Assembly: GCA_030645475.1 (NCBI GenBank)
Contig: JAUSMA010000009.1
Coordinates: 1 to 64,000, forward strand
DNA: 64,000 nt
Reading direction: 5' to 3'
Source of the DNA: Nitrospirota bacterium
Lineage (GTDB): Bacteria > Nitrospirota > Nitrospiria > Nitrospirales > Nitrospiraceae
In this document: one piece after another, positions 1 to 8,577 of the stretch
Numbering within the stretch: the stretch's first letter is position 1
Layout: each line of letters opens with the position of its first letter
Translations under genes and position numbers: made by a program
The notes under the pieces: model-generated
Databases searched by the model: none
Seen by the model: only the letters and a program-made list of their open reading frames with translations
Told to the model about the DNA's origin: nothing

Positions 1-648
<648 letters not shown>

Positions 649-682
649 TCATCATCTTTGCTCCTGATAGACGTGGTCTTCA

Positions 683-786
683 CACGATGCAACACTTGCG
701 TCGTGAGTGCTGAGACCAAAGTTTTGAGTGCTGAGTCAATTTAAACTCAACCCACTCAAAACTTAGTACCCAGCACTCAAGACATG
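683..786 (+). repeat. Direct and inverted repeats in the 23S-5S spacer
   Basis: The spacer carries a hairpin (cacgatgcaa at 683-692 pairing with ttgcgtcgtg at 696-705, one G-U). The 10-mer gagtgctgag occurs twice (705-714 and 726-735). Inverted copies of the same words follow: gttttgagt at 721-729 pairs with actcaaaac at 754-762, and gagtgctg at 726-733 pairs with cagcactc at 771-778. The structure could be an rRNA processing stem, or part of a low-complexity repeat class seen elsewhere in the window. Confidence 0.7.
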
Positions 787-801
787 TTCAATTTATAGAC
801 G

Positions 802-920
<119 letters not shown>

Positions 921-924
921 TACA

Positions 925-962
925 AAAAAGCCCGCTGATCGAAAGGTCAGCGGGCTTTTTAT
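925..962 (+). terminator. Rho-independent terminator of the rRNA operon
   Basis: A stem of about 12 base pairs (agcccgctgatc / ggtcagcgggct) with a gaaa tetraloop is followed by a run of T and preceded by a run of A. It lies directly after the 5S gene, so it ends the rRNA transcript. The A-run on the left could also let it work on the opposite strand. Confidence 0.93.
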
Positions 963-1062
963 TGCCATGATCATGTGTACACCCATCTCGCTATCTCTTA
1001 TTAAAATGATGTCACGCGATGATTAGTGACCTGCCGATTGAATCTGTGGTATCAGTTCCCCA

Positions 1063-1743
1063 ATGATTCCTTCGATTCCTCCAGGCTGGCGATCGTTGCT
1101 CGATACTGAGACGCGTAGGCCATACTTTCGCAAACTCGATGCATTTCTAGACAGCGAAGTTGCAAGTGGACAGTCGGTTCTCCCTCCCAGCAAGGACATC
1201 TTCAACGCATTAGCCGCAACATCTTACGATCAGGTCCGTGTACTCCTAATCGGCCAGGATCCCTATCCAACGCCTGGGTATGCCCATGGTCTTTGTTTCT
1301 CCGTGCTTTCAACTGTTCGCCCCTTGCCGTTTTCATTGCGCAATGTTTATCGAGAACTCCATGACGATCTGGGATGCCGGATTCCCAATAACGGGCATCT
1401 AGAGCCATGGGCCAGGCAAGGCGTCCTTATGCTCAATACAGTCCTTACAGTTAGGGCACATGAGGCCAATTCTCATCAGGGACGTGGGTGGGAGCAATTT
1501 ACCGACCGTATGATCGAGCTGGTTGCCGCGAAGCCAACGCGAGTGGTTTTCGTGCTCTGGGGACGCAAGGCTCAGAATAAGTTGCCATTGATTGCGCAAT
1601 CGCACCATGCCGTGGTTGCTTGCGCACATCCTTCGCCATTATCAGTCAAGAAATTCTACGGATGTCGCTGTTTCTCGCAGGTCAACCGCAATCTTGCCGA
1701 TGCCGGGGTAGCTCCGATTGATTGGCAGATTCCAGATGTCTAG
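1063..1743 (+). CDS. ung: Uracil-DNA glycosylase, family 1
   Basis: Removes uracil from DNA as the first step of base-excision repair. The 226-residue length is typical of the family. The water-activating motif GQDPYP is at residues 64-69 (catalytic Asp66). The C-terminal HPSPLS motif at 189-194 holds the catalytic His and the DNA-intercalating Leu. The central VLMLNTVLTV strand is also conserved. ATG 1063 is the only possible start, because an in-frame stop lies just upstream (1039-1041). It stands alone between the rRNA terminator and a palindromic repeat that begins just after its stop codon. A second, unrelated family-4 glycosylase lies at 27569-28219. Confidence 0.97.
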   Translation: MIPSIPPGWRSLLDTETRRPYFRKLDAFLDSEVASGQSVLPPSKDIFNALAATSYDQVRVLLIGQDPYPTPGYAHGLCFSVLSTVRPLPFSLRNVYRELHDDLGCRIPNNGHLEPWARQGVLMLNTVLTVRAHEANSHQGRGWEQFTDRMIELVAAKPTRVVFVLWGRKAQNKLPLIAQSHHAVVACAHPSPLSVKKFYGCRCFSQVNRNLADAGVAPIDWQIPDV

Positions 1744-1749
1744 CGCCGG

Positions 1750-1872
1750 TTTCTGGAAAATCCCGCCAGCATCGTTCTCGGCTCATCGAAATCCTCAACG
1801 TACCCCTGAGGGTATGCCTCCGATTTCGATTTGCCTGCGGCCTTGCTGGACGAATTTTTTGAGCAGCCTGCA
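1750..1872. repeat. Dispersed palindromic intergenic repeat, copy 1
   Basis: Imperfect inverted repeat directly after ung. It contains the words cgttctcggctcatcgaaat, cctcaacgtaccc and gcggccttgctggacg, and ends in a T-rich arm (ttttttgagcagcct). The central hairpin is gtaccc-ctg-agggta. It aligns along most of its length with copy 3 (43306-43493) and with the reverse complement of copy 2 (32691-32813). In this place it may also terminate ung transcription. No ORF is supported. Confidence 0.75.
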
Positions 1873-2022
1873 AGAGTTATCCTCCCTGTGCTTTTCCCTA
1901 AATCATCTGTCCTGGTCGGCCATGACGGAATAATTATTGCTCCATAATATCCAGTTGTTACAGGCAGTTCCTGTCGCTAGTGCATTGACTCTCCCCCCTG
2001 AGGCCTGTAAGGTGAGGGACGA

Positions 2023-2115
2023 CGTATTGAGCCACGCCGACTGTCCCATCTCTCGCACTGCACTCCCTCCCACGTTTCCGTGCGTCTGATTCTCCGGTCT
2101 CCGCCGCTTCTACGC
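2023..2115 (+). promoter_or_regulatory. Shared leader element, copy A (upstream of CsbD-like gene)
   Basis: About 90 bases that closely match 6635-6721. Shared words, allowing single changes, include ttgagcc-acgc-gactgt, ccgtgcgtctgat and gtctccgccgc. Each copy lies 130-170 bases upstream of a small plus-strand gene with a good ribosome binding site. The shared position suggests a common promoter or untranslated leader, but a small repeat element is also possible. The rest of 1873-2268 shows no gene I can support. Confidence 0.55.
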
Positions 2116-2268
2116 CAGAGTGCCCATTGGTTGCCGCATCTGTTGTGGCGCACGACCGCTGTCCCTGACAGGTATAGCGTTGTGGCTATGACGGGCCAAA
2201 CCTTTGTGACACATCGGGTGAATCAATGTGTACTGTTCTCATTCCACCACGCAAGAGAGGAACGTCAG

Positions 2269-2514
2269 ATGAATCAAGAACAATTTTCAGCATTTTGGAT
2301 GCAACTCAAGGCGCCACTCAAAGCGAAGTGGGTGAAGATTACAGACTCAGACCTGTTGGAAATTGCGGGGAATCTGGTCACCTTCTCGGCCGTCTTGTTG
2401 AAGCGATATGGCGCAACTGAGAACGGGGATGTGAATACATGGGCTAACCGTCGCTATTCGCATTGGTCCGGGAACTATACGAGCAAGTATGCAGACCCAG
2501 TAAAGGTACCCTGA
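2269..2514 (+). CDS. CsbD-like small stress protein
   Basis: An 81-residue protein whose first half fits the CsbD family pattern: a short helix with QLKAPLKAKW, then ITDSDLLEIAGN and a closing LLKRYG (residues 12-49). CsbD proteins are small, abundant, stress-induced cytosolic proteins of unknown biochemical role. Usual CsbD proteins are 60-70 residues; here a tail rich in Trp, Tyr and Asn follows. I chose ATG 2269 because gagagg sits 8 bases before it; the longer reading frame from 2080 has no such signal and runs through the leader element. The downstream hypothetical at 2616 may be cotranscribed. Confidence 0.68.
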   Translation: MNQEQFSAFWMQLKAPLKAKWVKITDSDLLEIAGNLVTFSAVLLKRYGATENGDVNTWANRRYSHWSGNYTSKYADPVKVP

Positions 2515-2615
2515 CGAATCACGCAGCCTGATTGCGCGGTTAGAAGAGCCGGTCCCAGGCCCATCAAATATTGCGACAACCTGAGCCCCGACAAGGGAGA
2601 GGAAAGGATCGGTTT

Positions 2616-2960
2616 ATGAAGAAAATTGTGATCAACAAGAGCTACGACAAGTTTTCGGTGAGTCACCAAGCATTTCTGCGATTACGTGAGCTGGGCCAGC
2701 TGGATGCGCTTAAGGAAACGGACCTCGGAGCCTACTGGCCCGAGGCTGCGACGCCGAGAGAGCCGAGCCTCAATCAGTGTGGAATACTGATTCCGCGTGA
2801 TGACCTGAAGTTGGCACAAGTTGTGGAGGAACTCGGTATGGCCGCCAATGGCCATGGTGCCGAGTTGCGCGTCGTCACGATTCCTGACGATGTTCGTTGG
2901 GAAATTAGTGCCGTGGGCGGGATCGAGCATGTCAGCGAACTGCATCGGACCTGGGCCTAA
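2616..2960 (+). CDS. Conserved hypothetical protein
   Basis: A 114-residue soluble protein with a strong ribosome binding site (agggagagg) before ATG 2616. It starts KKIVINKSYDKFSVS and ends VRWEIS..GGIEHVSELHRTW. I remember this overall pattern from uncharacterised bacterial and phage proteins, but I cannot name a family or a function. The mid-part ILIPRDDLKLAQVVEELG (residues 57-74) is a regular strand-helix unit and AELRVVTIPDDV follows. There are no membrane segments or signal peptide. It sits 101 bases after the CsbD-like gene in the same direction. Confidence 0.72.
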   Translation: MKKIVINKSYDKFSVSHQAFLRLRELGQLDALKETDLGAYWPEAATPREPSLNQCGILIPRDDLKLAQVVEELGMAANGHGAELRVVTIPDDVRWEISAVGGIEHVSELHRTWA

Positions 2961-3217
2961 CAGTCTGACATTGAGCGCCTGCCCGCATGATTGTAACTAT
3001 CAGCGCGGGTAGGCCGCCTCGTGCGGGAATGTATATGTCTGCTGAAGTAGTCGTTTTTCTGTGATTTAATGAGCGTAGGATGAGTGCGGTCGTTGGGGGA
3101 GAAGGAGCCGCAGTTCGAGCCGTTTAAAGACGGCAGCCCCCCAAGGAAGCTTTCCCAGCCAGCTCTCGTCTGCGTTTTTCTCACGGTCCAACTACAAAGA
3201 CTAGCCATCAGGATTAC

Positions 3218-3457
3218 TCAGGAAAGACGATCTTGTGTGACGTCCTGAGGCCCTTCCAGCATGAGCTTGGCTCGCTGAAATGCGTTGGTTCTCGCTTCCC
3301 ATTCGGTGTTGTAGCCCTTCGATGAATCCTGGCATGCCACGCCGCCGTCGAGATGGCTGGATCCTGGAATCGAAAACTTGCATAGCCATTTGCCATTCTT
3401 GATCTGATTGGTGACCAAGATCACTTTCTGGCCTTTGGCGTAGCAGGTTTCTGTCAT
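3218..3457 (-). CDS. Small hypothetical protein
   Basis: A 79-residue frame starting MTETCYAKGQKVIL; a longer start at 3493 would add 12 residues. There is no clear ribosome binding site for either. The sequence alternates strand-like stretches (QKVILVTNQI, GKWLCKFSIPG) with a C-terminal helix (EWEARTNAFQRAKLML). This looks like a genuine small fold and not a random translation. No family is recognised. It lies 89 bases downstream of the gene at 3547-3891 in the same direction, so the two could share a transcript. Confidence 0.5.
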   Translation of the reverse strand: MTETCYAKGQKVILVTNQIKNGKWLCKFSIPGSSHLDGGVACQDSSKGYNTEWEARTNAFQRAKLMLEGPQDVTQDRLS

Positions 3458-3546
3458 GATCGATTCTACATCCAGGTTTCTGCGGGCAGGCATTTCACGG
3501 TGCTCATACTGCGTGTGCCATCCTCACCGCACTCGCTCTAAGTCTG

Positions 3547-3891
3547 TTAGGCCGGTTTAATGAAGCGATCTGCTGCCAGCACACTATGGAGCGATTGTGT
3601 GACGGCGCGGCGATACGGTGCCTTCTGCCGCAACATAATGACGAGATCCTCATCGTCGATCAGGATAGACAAATCGTCTTCTGTTACAAGCTGGCGATCC
3701 GGTGCCCCAATATTCATGCGATATTGCGTTTTTCCATCCGGGTTCCGGTTGGGGCCGGTGACAATCTCGGTAAGCCCATCGATAAATCCAATGTGTCCTT
3801 CATGACGGTGTTTAACCTTTGTGCCATCGGGAATGCGGACCCAGGCCTTGGCTGTTCGTGGCTGCGCAGGTTTTACGGTATTCATAGTCAT
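3547..3891 (-). CDS. Hypothetical protein with SH3/KOW-like segment
   Basis: A 114-residue protein. ATG 3891 was chosen because ggagaga lies just upstream; the frame also opens at 3951 without a signal. Residues 17-66 (WVRIPDGTKVKHRHEGHIG, then GLTEIVTG and GKTQYRMNIG) read as a small all-beta barrel of the SH3/KOW type, with a glycine-rich turn and a proline-like PNRNPDG loop. An acidic stretch follows (EDDLSILIDDEDLVIM). Small proteins like this are often seen near stress genes, but I know no function. The product should be cytosolic. Confidence 0.65.
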   Translation of the reverse strand: MTMNTVKPAQPRTAKAWVRIPDGTKVKHRHEGHIGFIDGLTEIVTGPNRNPDGKTQYRMNIGAPDRQLVTEDDLSILIDDEDLVIMLRQKAPYRRAVTQSLHSVLAADRFIKPA

Positions 3892-4364
3892 GGTCTCTCC
3901 CTGTAATCCGATATGGAGTGTAGAATAACTGCCGATCTTTTCATCGTGCATCCCACGGTTATGGAAATGTCATCGATGCGCTTTGTCCCGGCGAGCGATC
4001 TCGAATTAAGCACGAAGTGAGTCAGCACGGCGTTGATGGAGAGACGGCGGCGATAATTCACGCAACCGCTCATGGGCGTCATCAACAGGGAAGGAATGCC
4101 AATATTCTTCGTTCAACAGAGACAACATTACTGTACCATAGGCAGCACTGCCATAGCGAATAATGGAGGGAATACCCCCGGCCTCGCATGGGACATGTGC
4201 GGCCATGAGTGCCGGTACTTTGTGTTCATTCTTGTTCACCGAAACAGGGGTGGTTTATCTGTACGCACATTCTCCCCATCCGTTGTTGATCGGCCGGGAT
4301 GATATGATGGCGTCCGTTGATTGAAGGTTTGGCTCATCCATCCTGTTACGAAGGGATATTGGCT
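3892..4364. other. Stretch without a supported gene
   Basis: A minus-strand frame at 4006-4239 (GTG start, 77 residues) and an overlapping plus-strand frame at 4072-4302 are both open here. Neither has a ribosome binding site or a recognisable fold. The region is the divergent gap between the minus-strand gene ending upstream at 3891 and the plus-strand exported protein at 4365, so promoters for both are expected. A tatgat hexamer near 4304-4309 is a weak -10 candidate. Confidence 0.4.
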
Positions 4365-4769
4365 ATGACATTGACTCGTTACACGATTGGAATTGCATTG
4401 GGTATCGTGCTGTCTGCCGGGTTCGGCTATGCGGCGGATCCGGCCGAGGTGGAATCATTTGTGAAAGCCAGGATTGAGATCGGCGAGATGATGACGAGCT
4501 ATTTTCAAGGCGGGGAGCGGTTCAAGGAAGGACAGCGGCCGTCGCCAGAGCAGATGAAGGAAATGGGCGCGGATATCAATGCAAAGCTCAGCACGCTCTT
4601 GGCGAAGCATCACCTGTCGATTGAAGAGTATCGGAAGCGCAGCCCGGATGTTTTTGCGGATGAGGCGTCCGTCAAGGCCTATCTCAACGGGCATCCAGAC
4701 TTAAAGGCTCGGTATGATGCGCTCCCGCTGGATCGGATGGGACGCGGCGGCAGTGGGCGTGGGTACTAG
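4365..4769 (+). CDS. Exported hypothetical protein
   Basis: A 134-residue protein with a clear signal peptide: TLTRYTIG, a hydrophobic core with IALGIVLSAG, and a likely cleavage after GYAA near residue 22. It is therefore probably periplasmic. The mature part is mostly helical and charged (VESFVKARIEIGEMMTSYF; PEQMKEMGADINAKLSTLLAKHHLSIEEY) and ends in a Gly/Arg-rich tail. ATG 4365 was chosen because gaaggga lies about 9 bases upstream and because it places the signal peptide at the N-terminus. No family is recognised. It stands alone between hypotheticals and the hydrolase gene at 4936. Confidence 0.7.
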   Translation: MTLTRYTIGIALGIVLSAGFGYAADPAEVESFVKARIEIGEMMTSYFQGGERFKEGQRPSPEQMKEMGADINAKLSTLLAKHHLSIEEYRKRSPDVFADEASVKAYLNGHPDLKARYDALPLDRMGRGGSGRGY

Positions 4770-4935
4770 TGAGACGCAGTAGGGGCGGTAGAATGTTTTT
4801 GCCACACGGGCGTCCGCTTTCTGTTTGAGAAACATGCTGCAGGGTCTGTATCTGTGACCTCTCACGGTCGACGTTACCCTGCTCTATCTTTGACCGATGA
4901 GGGGTGAGTTCCCTGCTGCTACATCGGAACATCGC

Positions 4936-5721
4936 ATGATCGTCAACGATACCGACTCGGCTGATATCCCCACTCCCACGGGGCCTATGCGTACATACCT
5001 CTTTCGGCCAGCGGCTGAGGGGCGGTATCCTGGCCTGGTGTTGTATTCGGAGATCTTCCAAGTGACGGGGCCAATCCGGCGAACAGCCGCGATGTTGGCG
5101 AGTCATGGATTTGTGGTGGCGGTTCCCGAGATCTACCACGAACTGGAGCCGGCAGGCACTGTGCTGGCCTACGACGAGGCGGGCGCCGAGCGCGGGAATC
5201 TGCACAAGACTACCAAGATATTGTCGAGCTACGATGGCGATACGCGTGCAGTGCTGGACTATCTGAAATCCTCCTCGCATTGTACGGGCAAGCTAGGGGT
5301 TATGGGCCTGTGCATTGGAGGGCATTTAGCGTTTCGTGCGGCCATGCAGTCTGACGTGTTAGCCACCACCTGTTTCTACGCAACGGATATCCACAAGCGC
5401 AGTTTGGGCAAGGGCATGCACGACAACAGCCTGGACCGGATCGGCGAGATCAGGGGTGAGTTGCTGATGATTTGGGGGAGGCAGGACCCTCACATTCCCC
5501 GGGAGGGTCGTGCGCTGATTTACAACGCGTTGAGCGAGGCCGTGGCGCATTTCCAGTGGCATGAGTTCAATGCCGCGCATGCCTTTCTTCGCGACGAAGG
5601 TCCTCGCTACGATCCAGCTGCGGCCAGGATTTGTTACGACATGGCCCTGGAGCTGTTCACTCGCAAGCTGGGAGAAGGCGATCGGCAGGCGTCTAGAGCT
5701 TCGACCGAGATCAAGCTGTAA
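4936..5721 (+). CDS. Dienelactone hydrolase family protein
   Basis: A 261-residue alpha/beta hydrolase. The catalytic triad of the dienelactone hydrolase family is visible: nucleophile Cys126 in GLCIGGH, Asp184 in GRQDPHI and His215 in NAAHAF. Glu39 (YSEIF) sits where the family keeps a Glu contacting the Cys. Family members open dienelactones in chloroaromatic breakdown, but most chromosomal homologues have unknown ester or lactone substrates, so I give no pathway. No signal peptide is seen, so it should be cytosolic. ATG 4936 gives the normal N-terminus; ATG 4897 is an alternative 13 residues earlier. Confidence 0.88.
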   Translation: MIVNDTDSADIPTPTGPMRTYLFRPAAEGRYPGLVLYSEIFQVTGPIRRTAAMLASHGFVVAVPEIYHELEPAGTVLAYDEAGAERGNLHKTTKILSSYDGDTRAVLDYLKSSSHCTGKLGVMGLCIGGHLAFRAAMQSDVLATTCFYATDIHKRSLGKGMHDNSLDRIGEIRGELLMIWGRQDPHIPREGRALIYNALSEAVAHFQWHEFNAAHAFLRDEGPRYDPAAARICYDMALELFTRKLGEGDRQASRASTEIKL

Positions 5722-5914
5722 CGAGGTTAGCGTTGGGCTCCTTCGAGGGATGGGTCTCTCGTCTCGTGCTCGCCTGCGTGTCTGTATCTGCTCCTGCTCA
5801 CCGTACCAGCCAGCCGTCAGAAATTATTTCTCCTCGAGCTTCCACCGTCGAAGTCAGGCTTCTTCCTGTGGTAGTCTCGTGGCAGATGGGGCTACCTTAC
5901 GAGGGGAATTCGTT

Positions 5915-6064
5915 GTGAAGCAGGGATATCGCTTGATTATTGTTGATAAAGACGGTGTATTGGTTTCCGAGTTCCAACTAACGGAGCGCGCGCTGGCTCA
6001 GCCGGAGGCCTTTGTTGAAGGGATTAAAGCCACCATCGATGGTATCGAAGAAGAGGAGTCGTAA
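5915..6064 (+). CDS. Very small hypothetical protein (49 residues)
   Basis: The frame begins at GTG 5915 with gagggg 8 bases before it, and encodes a 49-residue protein with a beta strand (YRLIIVDKDGVLVSEF) followed by a helix and an acidic end (IDGIEEEES). The ribosome binding site and the regular strand-turn-helix pattern are the main support. The longer frame upstream in the same phase (from 5561) overlaps the hydrolase gene and is not plausible. The function is unknown. Confidence 0.55.
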   Translation: MKQGYRLIIVDKDGVLVSEFQLTERALAQPEAFVEGIKATIDGIEEEES

Positions 6065-6147
6065 GGGGACGGCGCTGCGTACGTGATTCATGTGCACGGC
6101 GCTCAGGAATGTCCTTTTCATCGAGAGCCACGGGAGTGTTTCGTATC

Positions 6148-6510
6148 ATGGCGACGATTCTGATCATCGATGATGAAGCGTCCATCCGTATTCTGCTCCG
6201 TTCCGCGCTGGAAGCGGCAGGGTATGAGGTCACGGAAGCTGTCAACGGCCGCCAGGGTCTTGAGTTGTATCGCCGGAAACCGGCGGACTTGGTCATTACA
6301 GACATCCTCATGCCAGAGTTGAACGGGCTGGATATGCTTCTGGAGCTGACGCGTGAATTCCTCAACGCCAAGGTGGTCGCCATCTCAGGCGCGGGAGGGG
6401 AAAAGAACGTGTTAGATGTCGCAAAGCTTCTCGGTGCACGACAGACGTTTCGGAAGCCGTTTAGCATGCCTCAGCTGCTCGGCGCCGTGCGATACGAATT
6501 AGATCATTAG
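6148..6510 (+). CDS. Single-domain response regulator (CheY-like)
   Basis: A 120-residue stand-alone receiver domain. It has the acidic pair Asp8/Asp9 (IIDDEAS), phosphoacceptor Asp52 (VITDILMPELNG), Ser80 in the switch position (VVAISGAGG) and Lys103 in FRKPF. All residues for phosphorylation are present. There is no output domain, so it must act by binding a partner or by passing phosphate on. ATG 6148 gives the usual receiver N-terminus; the frame also opens at 6109. No histidine kinase is adjacent, so it is an orphan here. Confidence 0.92.
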   Translation: MATILIIDDEASIRILLRSALEAAGYEVTEAVNGRQGLELYRRKPADLVITDILMPELNGLDMLLELTREFLNAKVVAISGAGGEKNVLDVAKLLGARQTFRKPFSMPQLLGAVRYELDH

Positions 6511-6634
6511 CATAGTTGAAACCGTCTCGCTTCTCTTGCGTCAGGGGGCATGATCTGTGGCGCTGGTGGAACGTCCTGACATCCTGTTAATAGCGCTTGA
6601 CCAGGCTCTCTATGGCGTCTAGCATAGGGCCGTG

Positions 6635-6721
6635 CTGCGTTGAGCCTCGCTGACTGTTCTATCCCTCGCGCCCGCTGTGTCCTTCCCGCGCGTCTGATCC
6701 CCCAGTCTCCGCCGCGCCTAG
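6635..6721 (+). promoter_or_regulatory. Shared leader element, copy B (upstream of small gene at 6858)
   Basis: Homologous to 2023-2115, with conserved blocks ttgagcctcgc, gactgt, cgcgcgtctgat and gtctccgccgcg, and a further match gtggctat at about 6739-6746 (gttgtggctat near 2180 in copy A). It lies about 140 bases upstream of ATG 6858. The surrounding gap 6511-6857 shows no gene. Confidence 0.55.
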
Positions 6722-6857
6722 TTCAACGTATGTGTGCTGTGGCTATCGTGTGTGTGCATCCGGACCGACGCGGATCGGTTTATTGGGGACATATGATGCC
6801 ATGGACGAGCCGCAGGCCTCTCGTTGCAGGTCACGAATAATATGAAGGAGAGACGTT

Positions 6858-7052
6858 ATGACACCGGAAGAACAGATTGTGAAAATGAAGAAGGCGATCA
6901 CACAGGCCGTGAAGGTGATGGGCGACCGGTTTGGATCGACTGAAGAAGATGTTGCGAGGGCGATTGATGAGCTGAAGGCATCTATGCAGACGACACCGGC
7001 TGCAGTCGTTCCGCCACTTCAGAGTGCGGCTGCCGTATCCGCCGGCGTGTAG
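6858..7052 (+). CDS. Small helical hypothetical protein
   Basis: A 64-residue protein with a strong ribosome binding site (aaggagaga) 4 bases before ATG 6858. It has a charged helical N-terminal part (EEQIVKMKKAITQAVKVMGD) and a second helix (TEEDVARAIDELKASM), then an Ala/Pro/Val-rich tail. No family is recognised. It shares its upstream leader with the CsbD-like gene at 2269, so the two may respond to the same signal. That link is an inference from the sequence match only. Confidence 0.65.
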   Translation: MTPEEQIVKMKKAITQAVKVMGDRFGSTEEDVARAIDELKASMQTTPAAVVPPLQSAAAVSAGV

Positions 7053-7231
7053 TGTGCGCATCTTCAGATTGTGCAGCATAATCGAAGCGCCTCCTGTGGA
7101 TGCGTCGCCGAGCAATCAGCCTGCCGGTCATGGGAGGATACTCTTCCTGTAGTCGCGCTGGATCATATGTTATCGCCGTAGATGCCCTGCTTGACTGCAG
7201 CGCCTATTCACCAAGAAAGAGTACCGCCATC

Positions 7232-7429
7232 ATGTCGGACGATGCCAAAGATAAAAAGGTTCATGCCGCAGCCAAGTCGGCCGGCACTCCCATGCGGAAA
7301 GTTGTCGATGGTGATCTTACCTGTACCGAATCCCAGATTGAGGACATTCTCTCTGAAGGCGAGTCCAGTAAACCGCTGAGCAAGAGCGATAAGGGCCTTC
7401 ATGTGAAACGCCAGCCCAAATCCTCGTAG
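7232..7429 (+). CDS. Small hypothetical protein
   Basis: A 65-residue hydrophilic protein starting MSDDAKDKKVH. It has many Lys, Asp and Ser residues, a central segment VVDGDLTCTESQIEDIL and a basic C-terminus (KGLHVKRQPKSS). ATG 7232 is chosen as the natural N-terminus; the upstream frame from 7100 is Cys/Ser-rich and not convincing. The ribosome binding site is weak (aagaaagag). The function is unknown. It lies 180 bases after the gene at 6858 in the same direction. Confidence 0.5.
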   Translation: MSDDAKDKKVHAAAKSAGTPMRKVVDGDLTCTESQIEDILSEGESSKPLSKSDKGLHVKRQPKSS

Positions 7430-7636
7430 GTCTCAGGGGTGAGGTGTGGCGCCTATTCGCCTGTCCCTGCCAAATCCGCGGTGACGTCTCTTCTTTTACG
7501 GCCCTCCCAGAATAATCCTGCGAAGTATTTTTGTTGAAAAGCGTGGCGGCACTGGGCGATCACGGTTGATACTTCGTGAAACGGCTGGTAGTTCAGGTCG
7601 GGGCATCTGGGGCCATTACGAGTGAGGAAGCGTTCC

Positions 7637-8437
7637 ATGAGCGAACGTACGACTGATGCGAGATCCCGGTGGCCTCTTCCATCCCAGGACTATTGGTCCA
7701 CTCCCTTTGCCGAGTCCTTATTGCAGCATGTAGATCTTCGCCCGGGTCTGTCCATTCTCGACATTGCTTCCGGGCATGGGATCCCTGCGTTCTATTTGGC
7801 AGAGCAGGTGGGGCCCACCGGGCAAGTCTTGGCTGTCGATCTTAGTGGACGCCAGGTGGAGAGCGCGCGAGTCATCCAGGGAGCACAGCTTCCATGGCTA
7901 CGGTTCGAGTGCCAGGATATGCGTGCACTCGAACCGCACATACCCTGTTTCGATCGCATTACGGGCAATCTGTCCGTCATGTTTTTCCGTCCCAATCGTT
8001 TCGAGGTCATCCAGGGATTACTGGAGCACCTCAAGCCTGGAGGTCAGCTAGTGCTGACATTTCCTTCGCTAGGCACGTTTGATTCACTTTGGCGCAGGAT
8101 CGACCAAGAGATGGCTGTTGGTGGGCTCTTGACCGAGCGCCGTCGGCTTGAGGTCTACCTTGCTGAGCGGCCGTCGGACGAAGACGTTCGGAGTTGGCTG
8201 GAGCGGCTTCATCTCACGCGCATTTCGGTGGTTGAGTATCCGTTGGAGGTGGCAACTGGAGCGGGTCAGGCGTTTCTTCAACATCCACTGCTTCGGGGTG
8301 GGTTTCTTGATGATGCGTACGAATGTTTTGACGATCACAGATTGGCGAACGAAGTCATGACAAAGGTGTCTGAAGATGTGGAAAGCTTCACGCCACTCAT
8401 TGCGCAGCGATGTGTGTTGTCGGGGTGGAAGTCCTAG
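7637..8437 (+). CDS. SAM-dependent methyltransferase, class I
   Basis: A 266-residue protein of the UbiE/Methyltransf_11 type. Motif I is at residues 42-48 (LDIASGHGIP). Next come an acidic motif II (VLAVDLSGRQ), a motif with FECQDMRAL, and motif IV-like DRITGNLSVMFF. The post-core strand LKPGGQLVLTFPS ends the Rossmann fold. A C-terminal part of about 110 residues replaces a typical substrate cap. The substrate cannot be told from sequence. ATG 7637 has gagg upstream. A bidirectional terminator separates it from the convergent RNA-binding protein gene. Confidence 0.85.
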   Translation: MSERTTDARSRWPLPSQDYWSTPFAESLLQHVDLRPGLSILDIASGHGIPAFYLAEQVGPTGQVLAVDLSGRQVESARVIQGAQLPWLRFECQDMRALEPHIPCFDRITGNLSVMFFRPNRFEVIQGLLEHLKPGGQLVLTFPSLGTFDSLWRRIDQEMAVGGLLTERRRLEVYLAERPSDEDVRSWLERLHLTRISVVEYPLEVATGAGQAFLQHPLLRGGFLDDAYECFDDHRLANEVMTKVSEDVESFTPLIAQRCVLSGWKS

Positions 8438-8522
8438 CAGGGGAGATCAGTGGACGGGCGCATGCCACGATGAGCTGAAGAGAGGTATGAGGAGTTGAGA
8501 CCGGCCGGATGGCTAAAATGCG

Positions 8523-8560
8523 AAGGGGCGCTTCGGTTGAAGCGCCCCTTCTTCAGCTTT
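8523..8560. terminator. Bidirectional terminator between convergent genes
   Basis: A perfect 12-base-pair stem (aaggggcgcttc / gaagcgcccctt) with a ggtt loop at 8523-8550. A T-rich stretch lies on the right and A-rich bases on the left. It lies between the methyltransferase (plus) and the RRM gene (minus), so it can end both transcripts. Confidence 0.85.
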
Positions 8561-8577
8561 TGCTGGTAAGCGCTTCG

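Noticed and set aside
1750..1872. Possible insertion-sequence remnant
   Set aside because: No transposase fragment or target duplication is visible; the palindromic layout fits a small repeat better.
4006..4302. Overlapping 77- and 76-residue frames on opposite strands
   Set aside because: No ribosome binding site, no recognisable fold, and each would exclude the other; listed only as part of a gene-free stretch.
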